Counted from the first letter of the stretch, positions 1-9,862 are shown. The stretch: DNA of 64,000 bases from Neobacillus mesonae (GCA_023715865.1 JAMBOW010000001.1:248001-312000); one strand, 5' to 3'. Numbers and translations are program-made. Notes: a model not told the origin generated them from the letters alone.

Positions 1-146
1 CGGAATCAAGACGAATTTATGAAGCACTGCGGCAAAATGGTCAAGTCAATATGCCGTTTACAGAAGAGTCTTTTAGTCCAGGATTTGCTGATGTAACGGA
101 CAAATTCGGAGTGACCTTTCAAATTTATACTGAAATTCAAAGCTAA
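1..146 (+). CDS. VOC/PhnB-like family protein, C-terminal end (partial)
   Basis: The frame is open from base 3 to a TAA at 144-146 and gives about 47 residues that finish with GVTFQIYTEIQS. The run 'ALRQNGQVNMPFTEE...FGVTFQIYTE' is typical of the last strand of PhnB-like glyoxalase/bleomycin-resistance (VOC) proteins, which are small cytoplasmic proteins with a beta-alpha-beta-beta-beta fold. The start lies outside the window, so substrate and metal ligands cannot be judged. Family call from recognised C-terminal wording only. Confidence 0.7.
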   Translation, partial: ESRRIYEALRQNGQVNMPFTEESFSPGFADVTDKFGVTFQIYTEIQS

Positions 147-473
147 ATGATGTCGGATTATTGATAAACAACATTATCGTTAATCTTGATGATTAGCTAA
201 CGGGAAATGAAAAGTATAAGATTCATGGAATGGAAGCAAGAAATTAGACAAATTCCACAAAACTAAAGAGCCGCATCGAAAAAGATACGGCTTACAGAAG
301 TTAATTTAATATGATACACCAGATCCATCATACTTGTGGCTAAATGCAAAAGGAACTCAGGGTAAATTTGCTCACATTTGCATCATCAGATTTATCGTGA
401 TATAGGATCACAGGAATGCGCGACCTTATTCTCTATGAAAAAATAATGGAAGTGACTTGAGTGAAAAATAAAA
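147..473. other. Intergenic stretch with a repeat arm and a weak hairpin
   Basis: No convincing gene is seen. Bases 193-206 (TAGCTAACGGGAAA) match the left arm of the dispersed repeat described at 8238-8327, without the rest of the element. A weak stem, AGCCGCATC at 269-277 with GATACGGCT at 284-292 (one mismatch), follows the VOC gene but has no T-run, so it is at best a poor terminator. Confidence 0.4.
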
Positions 474-501
474 ATAAGGGCTGATACAGCTCAGCCCTTA
501 T
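474..501 (-). terminator. Rho-independent terminator of the SLH phosphatase gene
   Basis: An 11-bp perfect stem (ATAAGGGCTGA / TCAGCCCTTAT, loop TACAGC) lies 13 bases past the stop of the minus-strand gene. Read on the minus strand it is followed by a T-rich tail (ATTTTTATTTTT). Confidence 0.85.
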
Positions 502-514
502 CCATAATATTTTA

Positions 515-3352
515 TTATTTTGCTACAACATGTGCAATGACACGATCCTCTTCGTAAGTGACAGTAACGTCATAACCATCTGCAGTTACACGATCAAATT
601 GACCTTTAACTCCACGTGCAGTAATTAAAGTAATATCTTTAGAACCCTCAATCTTATAGTTAGAGAAATCCAGATTTAGACTTCCACCTTCAAGATGCAG
701 CATTCTATTGACGTTAATTTGACTGTCGTCAGAATCCATAACAATTTCTAAGGTTCCGTTATCCATTGTAAAGTTTCTGCTTAAATTTAAGGCTCCATCA
801 GCGTTAACTACAATCGTTCCATTCTCCACATACAGATCACCGGTACCAAAAGCGGTCGCAGATTCAGCTTCCAGTGTTCCTGCTTGCAGCAATGTTCCGC
901 CTGTGTAGCTATTGTTTCCTGTCAAAGTAAGGGTTCCTGTTCCCTTTTTCGTAAGCATGCCAGCACCACTGATATCATTTCTCCACCAGTCTTGTGCGTT
1001 AAAGCGTCCTTTGGAAGCGTCCATATCCACGGTTACATTGTTTAGGAACGCACCGTATCCATCCGCAGCCGTTACTAGATCCAATCTGCCCCAACCGTTT
1101 GATTCGTCCAGTACAGGATATCCGGAGTCAATAGATGTTGTATACAACACTTCTCTACGTTGCTCATCGGTTAGATAGGGTTGACGCGTTTCGAGTAACA
1201 CTTCTGCACCTTCAGCTACTTCAGGAGCCAAGCCTTTCACTCCAGTTTGAGGCAGGCCGTAAGTAAGCTTCTCTCTGTAGAACGCTTTATTGGCATCATG
1301 ATCAGCCCATTTATTTTCGTCATATGCACTCTTGAAGTTATAATCCTCTGTTACTGTATGCGCATAGTCGTACAGGCTCATGTTATTTGCGGCTGCTTCT
1401 GCTCCAAATACTTCTCCTGCATTTTCGTATGCTTTCTCTAACAGTTCCTTGTTGTCTTCCTTATTGAATGCATATGCAGTCATGGCAGTGGATTGTATTC
1501 TTCCGCCAATTACATCGAGCGGTGAGTGCATCCCAGTGAGGATTCGGTTTTCACCCATTTGAGCGGATCGGGTTAAGAATTCAGAGAATCGTTCTGGCGT
1601 AGCATATGCCAAAGGGAACACAGATAAGTACGCTGCACTTGTATGCCCACTTGGAAAACCTCCGTCTTTACCTGCTCCATCCTCAGCTACTCTTCTTACA
1701 TAGCTCAATGCAGGAATAATCTCAACGTTACTTTCATACGTTTGGAAATGTCTTTCTCCGGTTGACTTCGTTCCGCCTGAAGGTAGAGGTACATCTGTTT
1801 CTTCACCTGCACCGAGCGTTTCCCATACAGGTAAGCCGTTACGATCTACGATCTCTACAACCTCTCCGTTCGAATTCATTCTCCACGGTCTAGGAGAAGA
1901 GAAGTAGTACTTCGCAGGGTTGGATGAGGCAGGGGTTTTGAAACGAACCATATCAACTAAAGCTACCATATCTGCAAGCTCGGAATTTGCCCAATCGCTT
2001 CCGATCCCCTGGCTCTCGTCTTCTACTGTTGTTTCTGTCAATACGACATCCATTTCATCAATATTTCGTTCAACACTTGTCACGGGTTTGATGATATCTA
2101 CATAGGTGTTTGCCAGCGGCCCAAAACCATCGATCATACTGTAGATCTTATCTCTTTGGTCATCATAGTATGCTGCCAATGCCTCTTCTTTGGTGCGATT
2201 TTGCGTGACATCTTCTACATATTTGATATTTGCAACCCAGGTTGCTTTATTTCTGATCTCTGTATTCGCATATGTTTTATTATTTGCGACTATAGCGTCT
2301 GCATCATTTTTAAAGCCATCATAATATACGGTTGGCCCATCTCCGTAATTGGCAACCTCTCCTTTTACTCCAGGCACAGTTAAGACTGTTCCATCTCTCC
2401 AGTCCGGTTGGTTCAAGGACCATACCTCATCAAAACCGTCCAGAATCTGAATAAATGGATTCGTCGCGGCAATATTTTTTAATGTGTTGTCTCCTGCATT
2501 TCCACCATGTTCAATTGCGGATAGAGATGCTTCCGATGCAGGAGGGGCTACATTCAGTTGATTTGTCGTTCCTGCGGGCTTAGATGGTTTAGAACCCACT
2601 TGTTCAGACATTTCTAAAGCATTGACCAGTACATCGACTGCTTCTGCACGAGTGATGGAATGAAGAGGTTTAAAGCTTCCATCTTCATATCCGGATATAA
2701 TGTTTGCCTTTGCCGCTGCACCTACAGCCCCTTTGCTCCACACTGCAATAGAGGATGAATCGCTAAAGGTATCCGCAGCTTCCTCATTTTCCTCCAAGTT
2801 CAGAATTCCGGCGATAATTATGGCCGCTTCTTGGCGGGATACCGGATTTTGCGGCTTCATCGTTTGATCCTTATACCCGTTCATATATCCAGCAGCGCTG
2901 GCTGCAGCTACGGCTTGATAGTACCAGGCATCCTCAGAAACATCTTTAAAGCTAACCTTCGTTTGTACTGAATATCCAAACGCAGCATTCACCAAATTCA
3001 TAAACTCGGCTCTAGTAATGGAGTGGTTCGGTTTGAAGGTATGGTCCAAATATCCTCGTACCAATCCTTGATCAATCCAAGCTTGGATTTTTGCTTCTCC
3101 CCAGTGTCCCTTAATATCGGAGAGTTGAACCTCCTGATTGGCTGCGAAACTTTGGCCGGCAAACGACGAGCTCGCCATAGATAACATTAGAAGTAATGCC
3201 AGTGATTTTTTTGGTTGTTTTCTCATAGCCTGCAACAACACGCTCCTATTCTTGCTAATTGAATTTTTTCTGCTTACACCAGCAACGGATGAGAAGGTCT
3301 CAATTTCAGTTGTCTGATATGCCGTTACTTTAGCATTCGAGGAATCAGACAT
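515..3352 (-). CDS. SLH-anchored PAP2-family acid phosphatase with autotransporter-type beta-strand repeat
   Basis: Predicted secreted, cell-wall-anchored phosphatase of 945 residues. A signal peptide (about residues 43-70, MRKQPKKSLALLLMLSM...) is followed by three SLH repeats (about 75-245) that should bind wall polysaccharide. The PAP2 phosphatase motif is complete: K481-x6-R488-P489, P567-S-G-H570, then R603-x5-H609-x3-D613, which are the residues expected to form and hydrolyse the phosphohistidine intermediate. Near residue 810-835 there is a GTGTLTLTGNNSYTGGT motif of the autotransporter-associated beta-strand repeat (PATR) family, unusual in a Gram-positive. Start is uncertain: the longest frame starts at 3352, but the signal peptide suggests an ATG at 3226 (residue 43), which has AGGAG 16 bases upstream. 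Substrate unknown; phosphate esters outside the cell are likely. Confidence 0.88.
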   Translation of the reverse strand: MSDSSNAKVTAYQTTEIETFSSVAGVSRKNSISKNRSVLLQAMRKQPKKSLALLLMLSMASSSFAGQSFAANQEVQLSDIKGHWGEAKIQAWIDQGLVRGYLDHTFKPNHSITRAEFMNLVNAAFGYSVQTKVSFKDVSEDAWYYQAVAAASAAGYMNGYKDQTMKPQNPVSRQEAAIIIAGILNLEENEEAADTFSDSSSIAVWSKGAVGAAAKANIISGYEDGSFKPLHSITRAEAVDVLVNALEMSEQVGSKPSKPAGTTNQLNVAPPASEASLSAIEHGGNAGDNTLKNIAATNPFIQILDGFDEVWSLNQPDWRDGTVLTVPGVKGEVANYGDGPTVYYDGFKNDADAIVANNKTYANTEIRNKATWVANIKYVEDVTQNRTKEEALAAYYDDQRDKIYSMIDGFGPLANTYVDIIKPVTSVERNIDEMDVVLTETTVEDESQGIGSDWANSELADMVALVDMVRFKTPASSNPAKYYFSSPRPWRMNSNGEVVEIVDRNGLPVWETLGAGEETDVPLPSGGTKSTGERHFQTYESNVEIIPALSYVRRVAEDGAGKDGGFPSGHTSAAYLSVFPLAYATPERFSEFLTRSAQMGENRILTGMHSPLDVIGGRIQSTAMTAYAFNKEDNKELLEKAYENAGEVFGAEAAANNMSLYDYAHTVTEDYNFKSAYDENKWADHDANKAFYREKLTYGLPQTGVKGLAPEVAEGAEVLLETRQPYLTDEQRREVLYTTSIDSGYPVLDESNGWGRLDLVTAADGYGAFLNNVTVDMDASKGRFNAQDWWRNDISGAGMLTKKGTGTLTLTGNNSYTGGTLLQAGTLEAESATAFGTGDLYVENGTIVVNADGALNLSRNFTMDNGTLEIVMDSDDSQINVNRMLHLEGGSLNLDFSNYKIEGSKDITLITARGVKGQFDRVTADGYDVTVTYEEDRVIAHVVAK

Positions 3353-3588
3353 CTATAGAACAAATTCCGCTTTATATCAAATTCGTACGATTTGGCTATT
3401 TTATTACTCAAAAAATAGAGTGAATAATACATTTGTAAAATAGACTGCAGTTGTTTGTAAATGATTCGCATCAGAAGGTAAACTAACGGTGTTTGGTTTG
3501 TTAAATTTTGATCAACATGATCACTCGTCTTCGGGCTATTGTATAATGATGAAGTTATTTAGAAACCAATAGTGAAGGAGGAAAAAGG

Positions 3589-5895
3589 TTGCATAAGCTC
3601 TTCCATTCTGTGAGATCCAAGATGGCCTTTTCCTATATCGCTGTCGTTCTGGTCATTGCGCTTTTTTTCGGTTCAATCTTATATTTCTTCTTCTCCAATC
3701 AATACAGCAAAGAGATCAGAATCAATAAACAGCTAGTACTAAAAAATACGGTCAATTACATAGAGAGCTCAGTAATCGAGAGGGTAAATCAGATCTATTT
3801 GTCTCTGGCATTGGGAAGCTCCGTTAATATTGAATTAGATACCTTAAAGGGAAACCATAGCAAAATTCTGGACATCGAGCAGTCACTCAAAAATCAGGTG
3901 CAAAATTATTCCGATTTAGTAGAAGCCATTCATTTGTACGATGCTGATAATCATTTCATGATCTCGTCTGTACATGGGTTACTGCTCTATGAAAGCACTC
4001 TTTCTAGTGTTGATCATATGGCTGATTGGATCGTTGCGATGAAAGAGAGCAAAGAAAGCTCCTTATGGATGCAGACTAACATGCTCCCACAGGATTCTTA
4101 CACCGAATTACCTGAACAAAGCAACGGAAGTTCTTTGATTTCCTACGTCCGCAGTTACCCGTTTCAATCTACTGGACAAGAGTCTAAAATCATGATTGCG
4201 ATTGATATCAAAGAGTCAGCTCTCAGCCAGATCATTCAAAATATGATCCCTGCTGACTATGAAAATACATTTATCGTTGATCAGAATGGAACCGTTATTT
4301 CTGCTGCGGACAAATCTTTGATAGGGAGCTCTACGAAGGAGAGCACGACTCAGACCTTGCTCTCCATTAACTCAGATGAGAAATTTACGCATATATTTGA
4401 CCAAGGTTCTTATGTTGTTTCCCAAGATCAGATTGCAGAAAATGGATGGACGATTTACACAACAACACCCAATGAAAGCTTCTATTATAAAATAAATAAC
4501 TTGAGAGAGATCTCGGCTATTCTTTGCTTATTGGCTGTCGCAGTAGGGATAGCTATGTCGTCAATCTTTACAGTGGCCAGCTATAGTCCTATAAAGCGAA
4601 TCCTAAACAATATCAAGAGCCGGGTAGATAGCCCGACCAGCTTGAAACAAAATGAATATCGGTTCATCGATACCGCCATCAACAGTCTATCCAATAAAGT
4701 CGATAGTCTTGAAGATACCCTTCAGGCGAATCAGAAAGTGATCAAGCATAATATTATGCTTAATATGCTAAACAATCGATTTACACCGGAAGAGCTAACA
4801 GAGCAGCTGCAATCCATTAAAATATCAATGGCATTCTCTCATTTCCGCTGCATAGTCATTGACCCTGTCAGTGAAAAATGGAAGGAGCTGCAGCCGCGAC
4901 AGCTGCAGCATACGTTGTACAGCGTGATTCATCAGCTGGAGATAGCAGAATTTAATGAAACTCAGTTGATTGCTGAGGAACTGCAGGATCACAAAATAGT
5001 GGTAATTATTTGTACCAACCAACCAGAGGAATCTCTCTCTAATCAGATTGCAGGACTTATTCTCTCTGAGGTGAGAAGTAGATTTGGTCTGGAATTTGTA
5101 TTGTCTTTAGGCGGATGGGTAGAGCAGTTCACAGAGGTCCACACAAGCTATCGTGAGGCCAAAGGCTTGATACGTTACAGCTATTTCTTCCCAGATCAGT
5201 CTGTAATTCAAGATCTAGAGCTTCTAAACAGGGAAAACAGCAGCTTGGAAATTCCGGAATCGTATCTCGTGAACTATGAAAAGAAGCTGCAGGCACGAGA
5301 TTTGAATGGTACGATTCAGGCTATGCAAGATTTGATGGTGACAATAAAGGAAGGCATGTATTCAGCAGATTACAGTCGTATCATATTACTGAAATTGGTT
5401 TCTATTTTCTCTGACTACATCAGTCAGGTTCGTTGGCAGCCTGCCGAAGCAAGCTCACTGAATTTATACAAGCAATTTGCATCGTTCTATAATATCAACC
5501 GATATTCCGAATGGATGGTTCATCAAGTAACTGAGTTTGTTAAGCATATGGAGAAGCGAAGCGAGGTAAGGAGCATTGATACCATTTCCGCCGTTAAAGT
5601 CTATATTCGCGAGCATATTTCCGGTGATCTCACGCTAGATCATGTCTCAGAACAAGTCTTTATCAGTCCCAAATATCTCAGCAAAATCTTCAAGGAAGAA
5701 ACCGGTATTGCCTATTCCGAATATGTTACGAATCAGAGAATGGAACGTGCACGGGAACTCATCGCCACAAGAGAATTAACCGTTGAGCAGGTAGCGAGTA
5801 CAGTCGGTTACAGCACCCCTGCGTATTTCATTAAGAAGTTTAAAGAAATTCACGGCTGTACACCGAGAAACTTTATGCGCAGCCTAATGAACTGA
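3589..5895 (+). CDS. Membrane-anchored AraC-family regulator with extracellular Cache-like sensor
   Basis: 768 residues starting at TTG 3589, chosen because AAGGAGG lies at 3575-3581, seven bases upstream; a TATAAT box is at 3542-3547. Transmembrane helix near residues 13-34, extracellular sensory region (about 35-300) resembling Cache domains, second helix near 305-328, a linker/GGDEF-like middle region, and two AraC helix-turn-helix motifs at about 662-768 (GDLTLDHVSEQVFISPKYLS and TVEQVASTVGYSTPAYF). It joins sensing outside the cell and DNA binding inside in one chain, with no kinase. Such one-chain regulators usually control nearby carbohydrate genes; the binding lipoprotein follows 67 bases later. 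Ligand unknown. Confidence 0.85.
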   Translation: MHKLFHSVRSKMAFSYIAVVLVIALFFGSILYFFFSNQYSKEIRINKQLVLKNTVNYIESSVIERVNQIYLSLALGSSVNIELDTLKGNHSKILDIEQSLKNQVQNYSDLVEAIHLYDADNHFMISSVHGLLLYESTLSSVDHMADWIVAMKESKESSLWMQTNMLPQDSYTELPEQSNGSSLISYVRSYPFQSTGQESKIMIAIDIKESALSQIIQNMIPADYENTFIVDQNGTVISAADKSLIGSSTKESTTQTLLSINSDEKFTHIFDQGSYVVSQDQIAENGWTIYTTTPNESFYYKINNLREISAILCLLAVAVGIAMSSIFTVASYSPIKRILNNIKSRVDSPTSLKQNEYRFIDTAINSLSNKVDSLEDTLQANQKVIKHNIMLNMLNNRFTPEELTEQLQSIKISMAFSHFRCIVIDPVSEKWKELQPRQLQHTLYSVIHQLEIAEFNETQLIAEELQDHKIVVIICTNQPEESLSNQIAGLILSEVRSRFGLEFVLSLGGWVEQFTEVHTSYREAKGLIRYSYFFPDQSVIQDLELLNRENSSLEIPESYLVNYEKKLQARDLNGTIQAMQDLMVTIKEGMYSADYSRIILLKLVSIFSDYISQVRWQPAEASSLNLYKQFASFYNINRYSEWMVHQVTEFVKHMEKRSEVRSIDTISAVKVYIREHISGDLTLDHVSEQVFISPKYLSKIFKEETGIAYSEYVTNQRMERARELIATRELTVEQVASTVGYSTPAYFIKKFKEIHGCTPRNFMRSLMN

Positions 5896-5962
5896 TTTTT
5901 CGATAACTCTTTCATTCTATTGGACTTGTATCCTGAATTTAATAAATTGGGAAGGATAAGTT

Positions 5963-7609
5963 ATGAATCTCAACCTTTCAAGATTTCTATTTCTATTTGT
6001 CACTACACTTACTTTTGTTGTATTCATAAGCGGCTGTGCAGTTTTAGAAGAGGAAGGCACACAAGCGCAGCAGCAGGAATATTCTTCAAGCTCCCATAAA
6101 GATAAAGATACAGCACCGCTTTATACGATTTCATGGACGATGCACCAAAATGCTGCTGTTCCTGAGGATGCTGAGATGATTACATATATTGAAGATCTTT
6201 TTGATGTCAATCTGGAGGTGTGGAACCTTGAGAACAAGCGCTATGAAGAGCTGTTGGACTTGGAGCTGGCTCAAGGAAAAATCCCGGATCTGTTCCGGAT
6301 CAGACAGCCACAAGATTTACTTAAATATCAAATGCAAGGGGTGTTAGCACAAATCCCACAAAGTGTGCTTGAAGAGCATGCGCCTAATGTTGTACAGCGA
6401 ATCCGCGATTATGATTCAACTTACTTAGAGCATGGAAAAATAAACGACACTTTATATGGAATTCCTGTCATTAATCAAACCAACATCTATCGAATCCCAG
6501 TCGTATATCGGAAGGACTGGCTAGAGAGGCTCGGATTAGACGTTCCGAAGACATTAGATGAATTTGAAAACGTTATGTATGCTTTTGCTAAAGGGGATCC
6601 TGACGGAAATGGTAAACAGGATACGTACGGCATATCCAAAGAAGGCTTAAATGTCGTGTTTGGCGCTTTTGGACAGTCCGTTTTTACCGAACAGCTTTAT
6701 TTCAATGTAAAAAATAATGAACTTGTGATAGGCGCTATAGAACCTGAGATGAAGAAAGCCTTGGCTTATTTGCAAAAGTGGTATCAGGACGGGATTATCG
6801 ATCCTGAGTTTATCACTGGTGAGAATAAAGGTGGTTATAAGCATTTGTCCTACGCTTTCATTAATGGCAGAATTGGGATGACCTCGATGGGCAACTATTA
6901 TCATTGGACTCAAGAGGGGGATTATAGCGCTCTCAATGAAAATGGTGAAGAAATTCCGGTCGGAGCCTCATTCAATGTCTATGAGCTGATGCAGAAGAAC
7001 GCCGCTGCAGATGTTGTATTTGGCCCGCCTGTTATCGGTTCTGATGGGCACAGCGGTTCAAAAGCTTACAATTTGCTAATGAGCTTCATTGCTATCGGAG
7101 CTGATGCTGTGAACGAGCCGGGAAAGATGGAAAAGATTCTGGAGATACTGGATTATGTCAGTGCAAACCCCGATCCGATAGAGCAGATCAAAATGGAACA
7201 AGGGCTTCCAGGTAAGCACTGGGACTGGAGTGTTGAAGCTTCAAGGGAATACCACATTCTTCCTCCATATAACAGCATGGATAATTACACAAATATAATC
7301 GGCTCCAACATAGGCATGACTGTTCCTGGAGTGTCCTTGGACAGACGTGAGCAATGGGCTGCATCTGTGGGTTTAAAGGAGAACGGTATATATAATCGTC
7401 TGGAGGTTGCAACCCCTTCGCTTATTCAATATATGTCGGAGTTGATCAGCTTGAGGGACAGAACGTACATCTCTATCATCACCGGCGATAAGCCAGTTGA
7501 ATATTTTGATACCTTTGTGAAGGAATTTATGGAGGCAGGTGGGCAGCAGGTGTTGCTCGAAGCTAATGAATGGTATAAGGGACAAATAGATAGTGAGAAC
7601 GCGCGATAA
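5963..7609 (+). CDS. Extracellular solute-binding lipoprotein (carbohydrate ABC type)
   Basis: 548 residues. A lipoprotein signal ends in the lipobox I-S-G-C with Cys25 as the lipidation site. The body has the layout of the large LipO/YtcQ-like binding proteins of Bacillales, including a calcium-loop-like motif D212-P-D-G-N-G-K-Q-D220. It would capture an oligosaccharide or related solute outside the membrane. No permease or ATPase gene follows, so it either works with permeases encoded elsewhere or serves as a sensing partner for the membrane AraC regulator just upstream. GGAAGG lies a few bases before the ATG. Substrate cannot be told from sequence. Confidence 0.85.
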   Translation: MNLNLSRFLFLFVTTLTFVVFISGCAVLEEEGTQAQQQEYSSSSHKDKDTAPLYTISWTMHQNAAVPEDAEMITYIEDLFDVNLEVWNLENKRYEELLDLELAQGKIPDLFRIRQPQDLLKYQMQGVLAQIPQSVLEEHAPNVVQRIRDYDSTYLEHGKINDTLYGIPVINQTNIYRIPVVYRKDWLERLGLDVPKTLDEFENVMYAFAKGDPDGNGKQDTYGISKEGLNVVFGAFGQSVFTEQLYFNVKNNELVIGAIEPEMKKALAYLQKWYQDGIIDPEFITGENKGGYKHLSYAFINGRIGMTSMGNYYHWTQEGDYSALNENGEEIPVGASFNVYELMQKNAAADVVFGPPVIGSDGHSGSKAYNLLMSFIAIGADAVNEPGKMEKILEILDYVSANPDPIEQIKMEQGLPGKHWDWSVEASREYHILPPYNSMDNYTNIIGSNIGMTVPGVSLDRREQWAASVGLKENGIYNRLEVATPSLIQYMSELISLRDRTYISIITGDKPVEYFDTFVKEFMEAGGQQVLLEANEWYKGQIDSENAR

Positions 7610-7674
7610 CTTGAACCCGCCGACCAAACCGCTCTGGGTATCCTGGAGCTCACTATAATAAAAGGAGTTAGCGC

Positions 7675-8220
7675 ATGAAGCTGAGAGTTCGTATTTGGCC
7701 CTTCATTCGATATGGTGTACCTGCAGTAATTATACTACTGCTTATCATCCTTACGAGCATGGAAGATATAGGGCAGTTCATTAAGTTTCTTCTATTTGAC
7801 GTCATTATGTTAAACGGTTTTGGGATTACTATATTGCTTGCGGGCATTTTCACATTCAGCTTTGGAGCGTATATGATAATTAGCAAGAAAGCTGCTAATC
7901 CGAAAAAAATGATTATCCCAGTGGTATTGCTAACGACCGTATTTCTAGGTTTAGGATACGGGCTGTCCTACAATGCGATCGATGATTTTGCGGATGTAGG
8001 TAATTATTTGATCGGAAATGTCAAAGAAGAAGATTTAATGTTAAAGGAATTTCTTACAAAAACATCTTCGGATGGACTGCTATACAGCTATACCTTCGAA
8101 GACGGAAGGGAATTCGTTGAAGGTTACAAGGGCCTCAGTAACGTTGAAGAAGGAGAAATCTATCGGATCCGCTATTTACCAAGGACGATGAAAATTTTGA
8201 GCATCACAAGTCCGCAATAA
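7675..8220 (+). CDS. Small membrane protein of unknown function
   Basis: 181 residues, preceded by AAAGGAGTTAGCGC directly before ATG. Three hydrophobic segments (about residues 10-30, 38-65 and 76-96) are followed by a soluble tail of about 85 residues. No family is recognised. It lies 65 bases after the binding-lipoprotein gene, on the same strand, and is followed by a complete dispersed-repeat terminator, so it is probably the last gene of that transcription unit. Confidence 0.65.
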   Translation: MKLRVRIWPFIRYGVPAVIILLLIILTSMEDIGQFIKFLLFDVIMLNGFGITILLAGIFTFSFGAYMIISKKAANPKKMIIPVVLLTTVFLGLGYGLSYNAIDDFADVGNYLIGNVKEEDLMLKEFLTKTSSDGLLYSYTFEDGREFVEGYKGLSNVEEGEIYRIRYLPRTMKILSITSPQ

Positions 8221-8237
8221 CAATCGGTTGTTGAACT

Positions 8238-8327
8238 GAAGGGAAACGTTAGCTGAAAATAGTGAGGAGCCGTTTGCCATTTGGCTGCTGCTCCTTTTTC
8301 TTTAGGCTAACGTGCAGGCTAGTTTAA
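8238..8327 (+). repeat. Dispersed repeat copy A (terminator-bearing, near complete)
   Basis: Left arm GGGAAACGTTAGCTG at 8241-8255, central hairpin AGGAGC (8265-8270) / GCTCCT (8290-8295) followed by a T-run, right arm GGCTAACGTGCAGGCTAGTTTAAT at 8305-8328. Sits 18 bases after a plus-strand stop codon and reads as its terminator. Confidence 0.85.
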
Positions 8328-8565
8328 TGAAAGTATGGGATATGGGATATTGAATCATCCTTAAAATGTGACATTAAAGAAAAGGTGGGCGAAAGCCTAC
8401 GTATTTCTCATTCTGTGCATTTATTTTTCTAGCTTGGATCATTGGTACTTTTCATTTTAATGACTATAAGTTAAAGTGATTACATAAACGAAACTAAGTT
8501 TCATTTGGTGAAACTGGAAAAACTGTGTTTACTACTAAGATTCAGAAAATAGGAGAGGAGAATTT

Positions 8566-9321
8566 ATGCGAACCATATTTGATACTCATTTACACATCAT
8601 TGACCCGCAGTTCCCTTTAATAGAGAATCAAGGATTTTTACCTAAATCTTTTACTTACAAAGACTATCTAGATAAAGTTCGGGAATTAAATATTAAAGGA
8701 GGAGCCGTTGTTTCTGGTTCTTTTCAAGGATTCGATCAAACTTATTTGATTGATTCTTTGCAAAAACTTGGTGAGAATTTTGTTGGGGTAACTCAATTGC
8801 CACACGACACATCAGATGAAGAAATTCTAAGGCTTCATGGTTACGGTGTGAGAGCCATTCGTTTCAATGTCAAGCGAGGAGGTTCAGAAGACCTCTCTCG
8901 TCTAGACTACTTCGCAAGAAGAGTTCATGAACTAGTAGGATGGCACGCAGAATTGTATATTGATTCTAATTCTTTACCCGAAATTGCATCAACATTGGAA
9001 AGTCTTCCAGCTGTTTCAGTAGACCACTTGGGTTTATCAAAAGAAGGATTTCATCATCTTCTTTCTTTAGTTGATAAAGGGGTTAAAGTTAAAGCAACAG
9101 GCTTTGGTCGGGTTGAACTTGATGTAGCACAGGCTATCCGTTCAATTTATTCTGTGAATCCTGATGCTTTAATGTTTGGGACGGACTTACCTTCAACGAG
9201 AGCAAAGAGACCCTATAATCATTCTGATATTGAACTCATTTACAATACTCTAGATGAGGGACAAACTGAAAAAGTGCTATATAAAAATGCGATGAAATGG
9301 TATTTAAGTAAAGATTATTGA
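8566..9321 (+). CDS. Amidohydrolase-family (TIM-barrel) metal-dependent hydrolase
   Basis: 251 residues, with GGAGAGGAG ahead of the ATG. The N-terminal metal motif is D6-T-H8-L-H10, a further histidine is at H154 (SVDHLG) and an aspartate at D207 (MFGTDLPS), matching the amidohydrolase_2/COG3618 pattern. Members hydrolyse lactones or decarboxylate small aromatic or sugar acids in the cytoplasm. The gene stands alone after a 345-base interval that holds only the repeat at 8238-8327 and no other clear feature. Substrate unknown. Confidence 0.8.
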   Translation: MRTIFDTHLHIIDPQFPLIENQGFLPKSFTYKDYLDKVRELNIKGGAVVSGSFQGFDQTYLIDSLQKLGENFVGVTQLPHDTSDEEILRLHGYGVRAIRFNVKRGGSEDLSRLDYFARRVHELVGWHAELYIDSNSLPEIASTLESLPAVSVDHLGLSKEGFHHLLSLVDKGVKVKATGFGRVELDVAQAIRSIYSVNPDALMFGTDLPSTRAKRPYNHSDIELIYNTLDEGQTEKVLYKNAMKWYLSKDY

Positions 9322-9406
9322 GCTAATTCCCCTTAATAATTACTTCATAATTCTATTTAAATAGTTCATTTGTATTAAGAAATTGAATGAAATATCGGAG
9401 GTCATT

Positions 9407-9862
9407 ATGGAATTTATAACTGCGACTGTAAACCATCTTCCTGCAATTGTCCGTTTATTAGCGGATGATGAGTTCGGTGCTACCCGAGAGAGTTTTATAC
9501 ACCCACTACCAGAAGCATACGTTGAAGCCTTTGCTAAGATTGAACAGCAGGTTGGTAATTCCATAATTGTTGCATTGGATAACAACGAAGTTATTGGTTG
9601 TCTTCAGCTTACAATTATTCCGGGGCTTGCAAGATTAGGAACAACGCGCGGGCAAATTGAGGGTGTTCGTATTGATCGTGATTATCGTGGCAAAGGAGTT
9701 GGAGAGTCCCTATTTCGTTATGCTATTAATGAAGCTAAAGCAATGGGTTGCGGGATGATTCAACTGACAACTGATAAAAAACGTAAAGATGCCCATAGGT
9801 TCTATGAACGACTTGGATTTGTTGCTAGTCATGAGGGTATGAAGCTTTTACTCAGTAATTAG
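9407..9862 (+). CDS. GNAT-family N-acetyltransferase
   Basis: 151 residues when started at ATG 9407. This start is preferred over the in-frame ATG at 9383 because GGAGG lies at 9397-9401, five bases upstream, and GNAT proteins normally begin close to the first strand (MEFITATVNHLPAIVRLLADDE). The acetyl-CoA loop is seen as R-D-Y-R-G-K-G-V-G-E, followed by the typical C-terminal RFYERLGFVASHEGMKL. Transfers an acetyl group from acetyl-CoA to an unknown amine in the cytoplasm. Confidence 0.88.
   Translation: MEFITATVNHLPAIVRLLADDEFGATRESFIHPLPEAYVEAFAKIEQQVGNSIIVALDNNEVIGCLQLTIIPGLARLGTTRGQIEGVRIDRDYRGKGVGESLFRYAINEAKAMGCGMIQLTTDKKRKDAHRFYERLGFVASHEGMKLLLSN

Noticed and set aside
5963..7609. 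Calcium-loop-like motif as evidence of a dockerin
   Set aside because: Only one D-x-D-x-N-G-K-x-D loop is present and it occurs in many large sugar-binding lipoproteins; no paired dockerin repeat.
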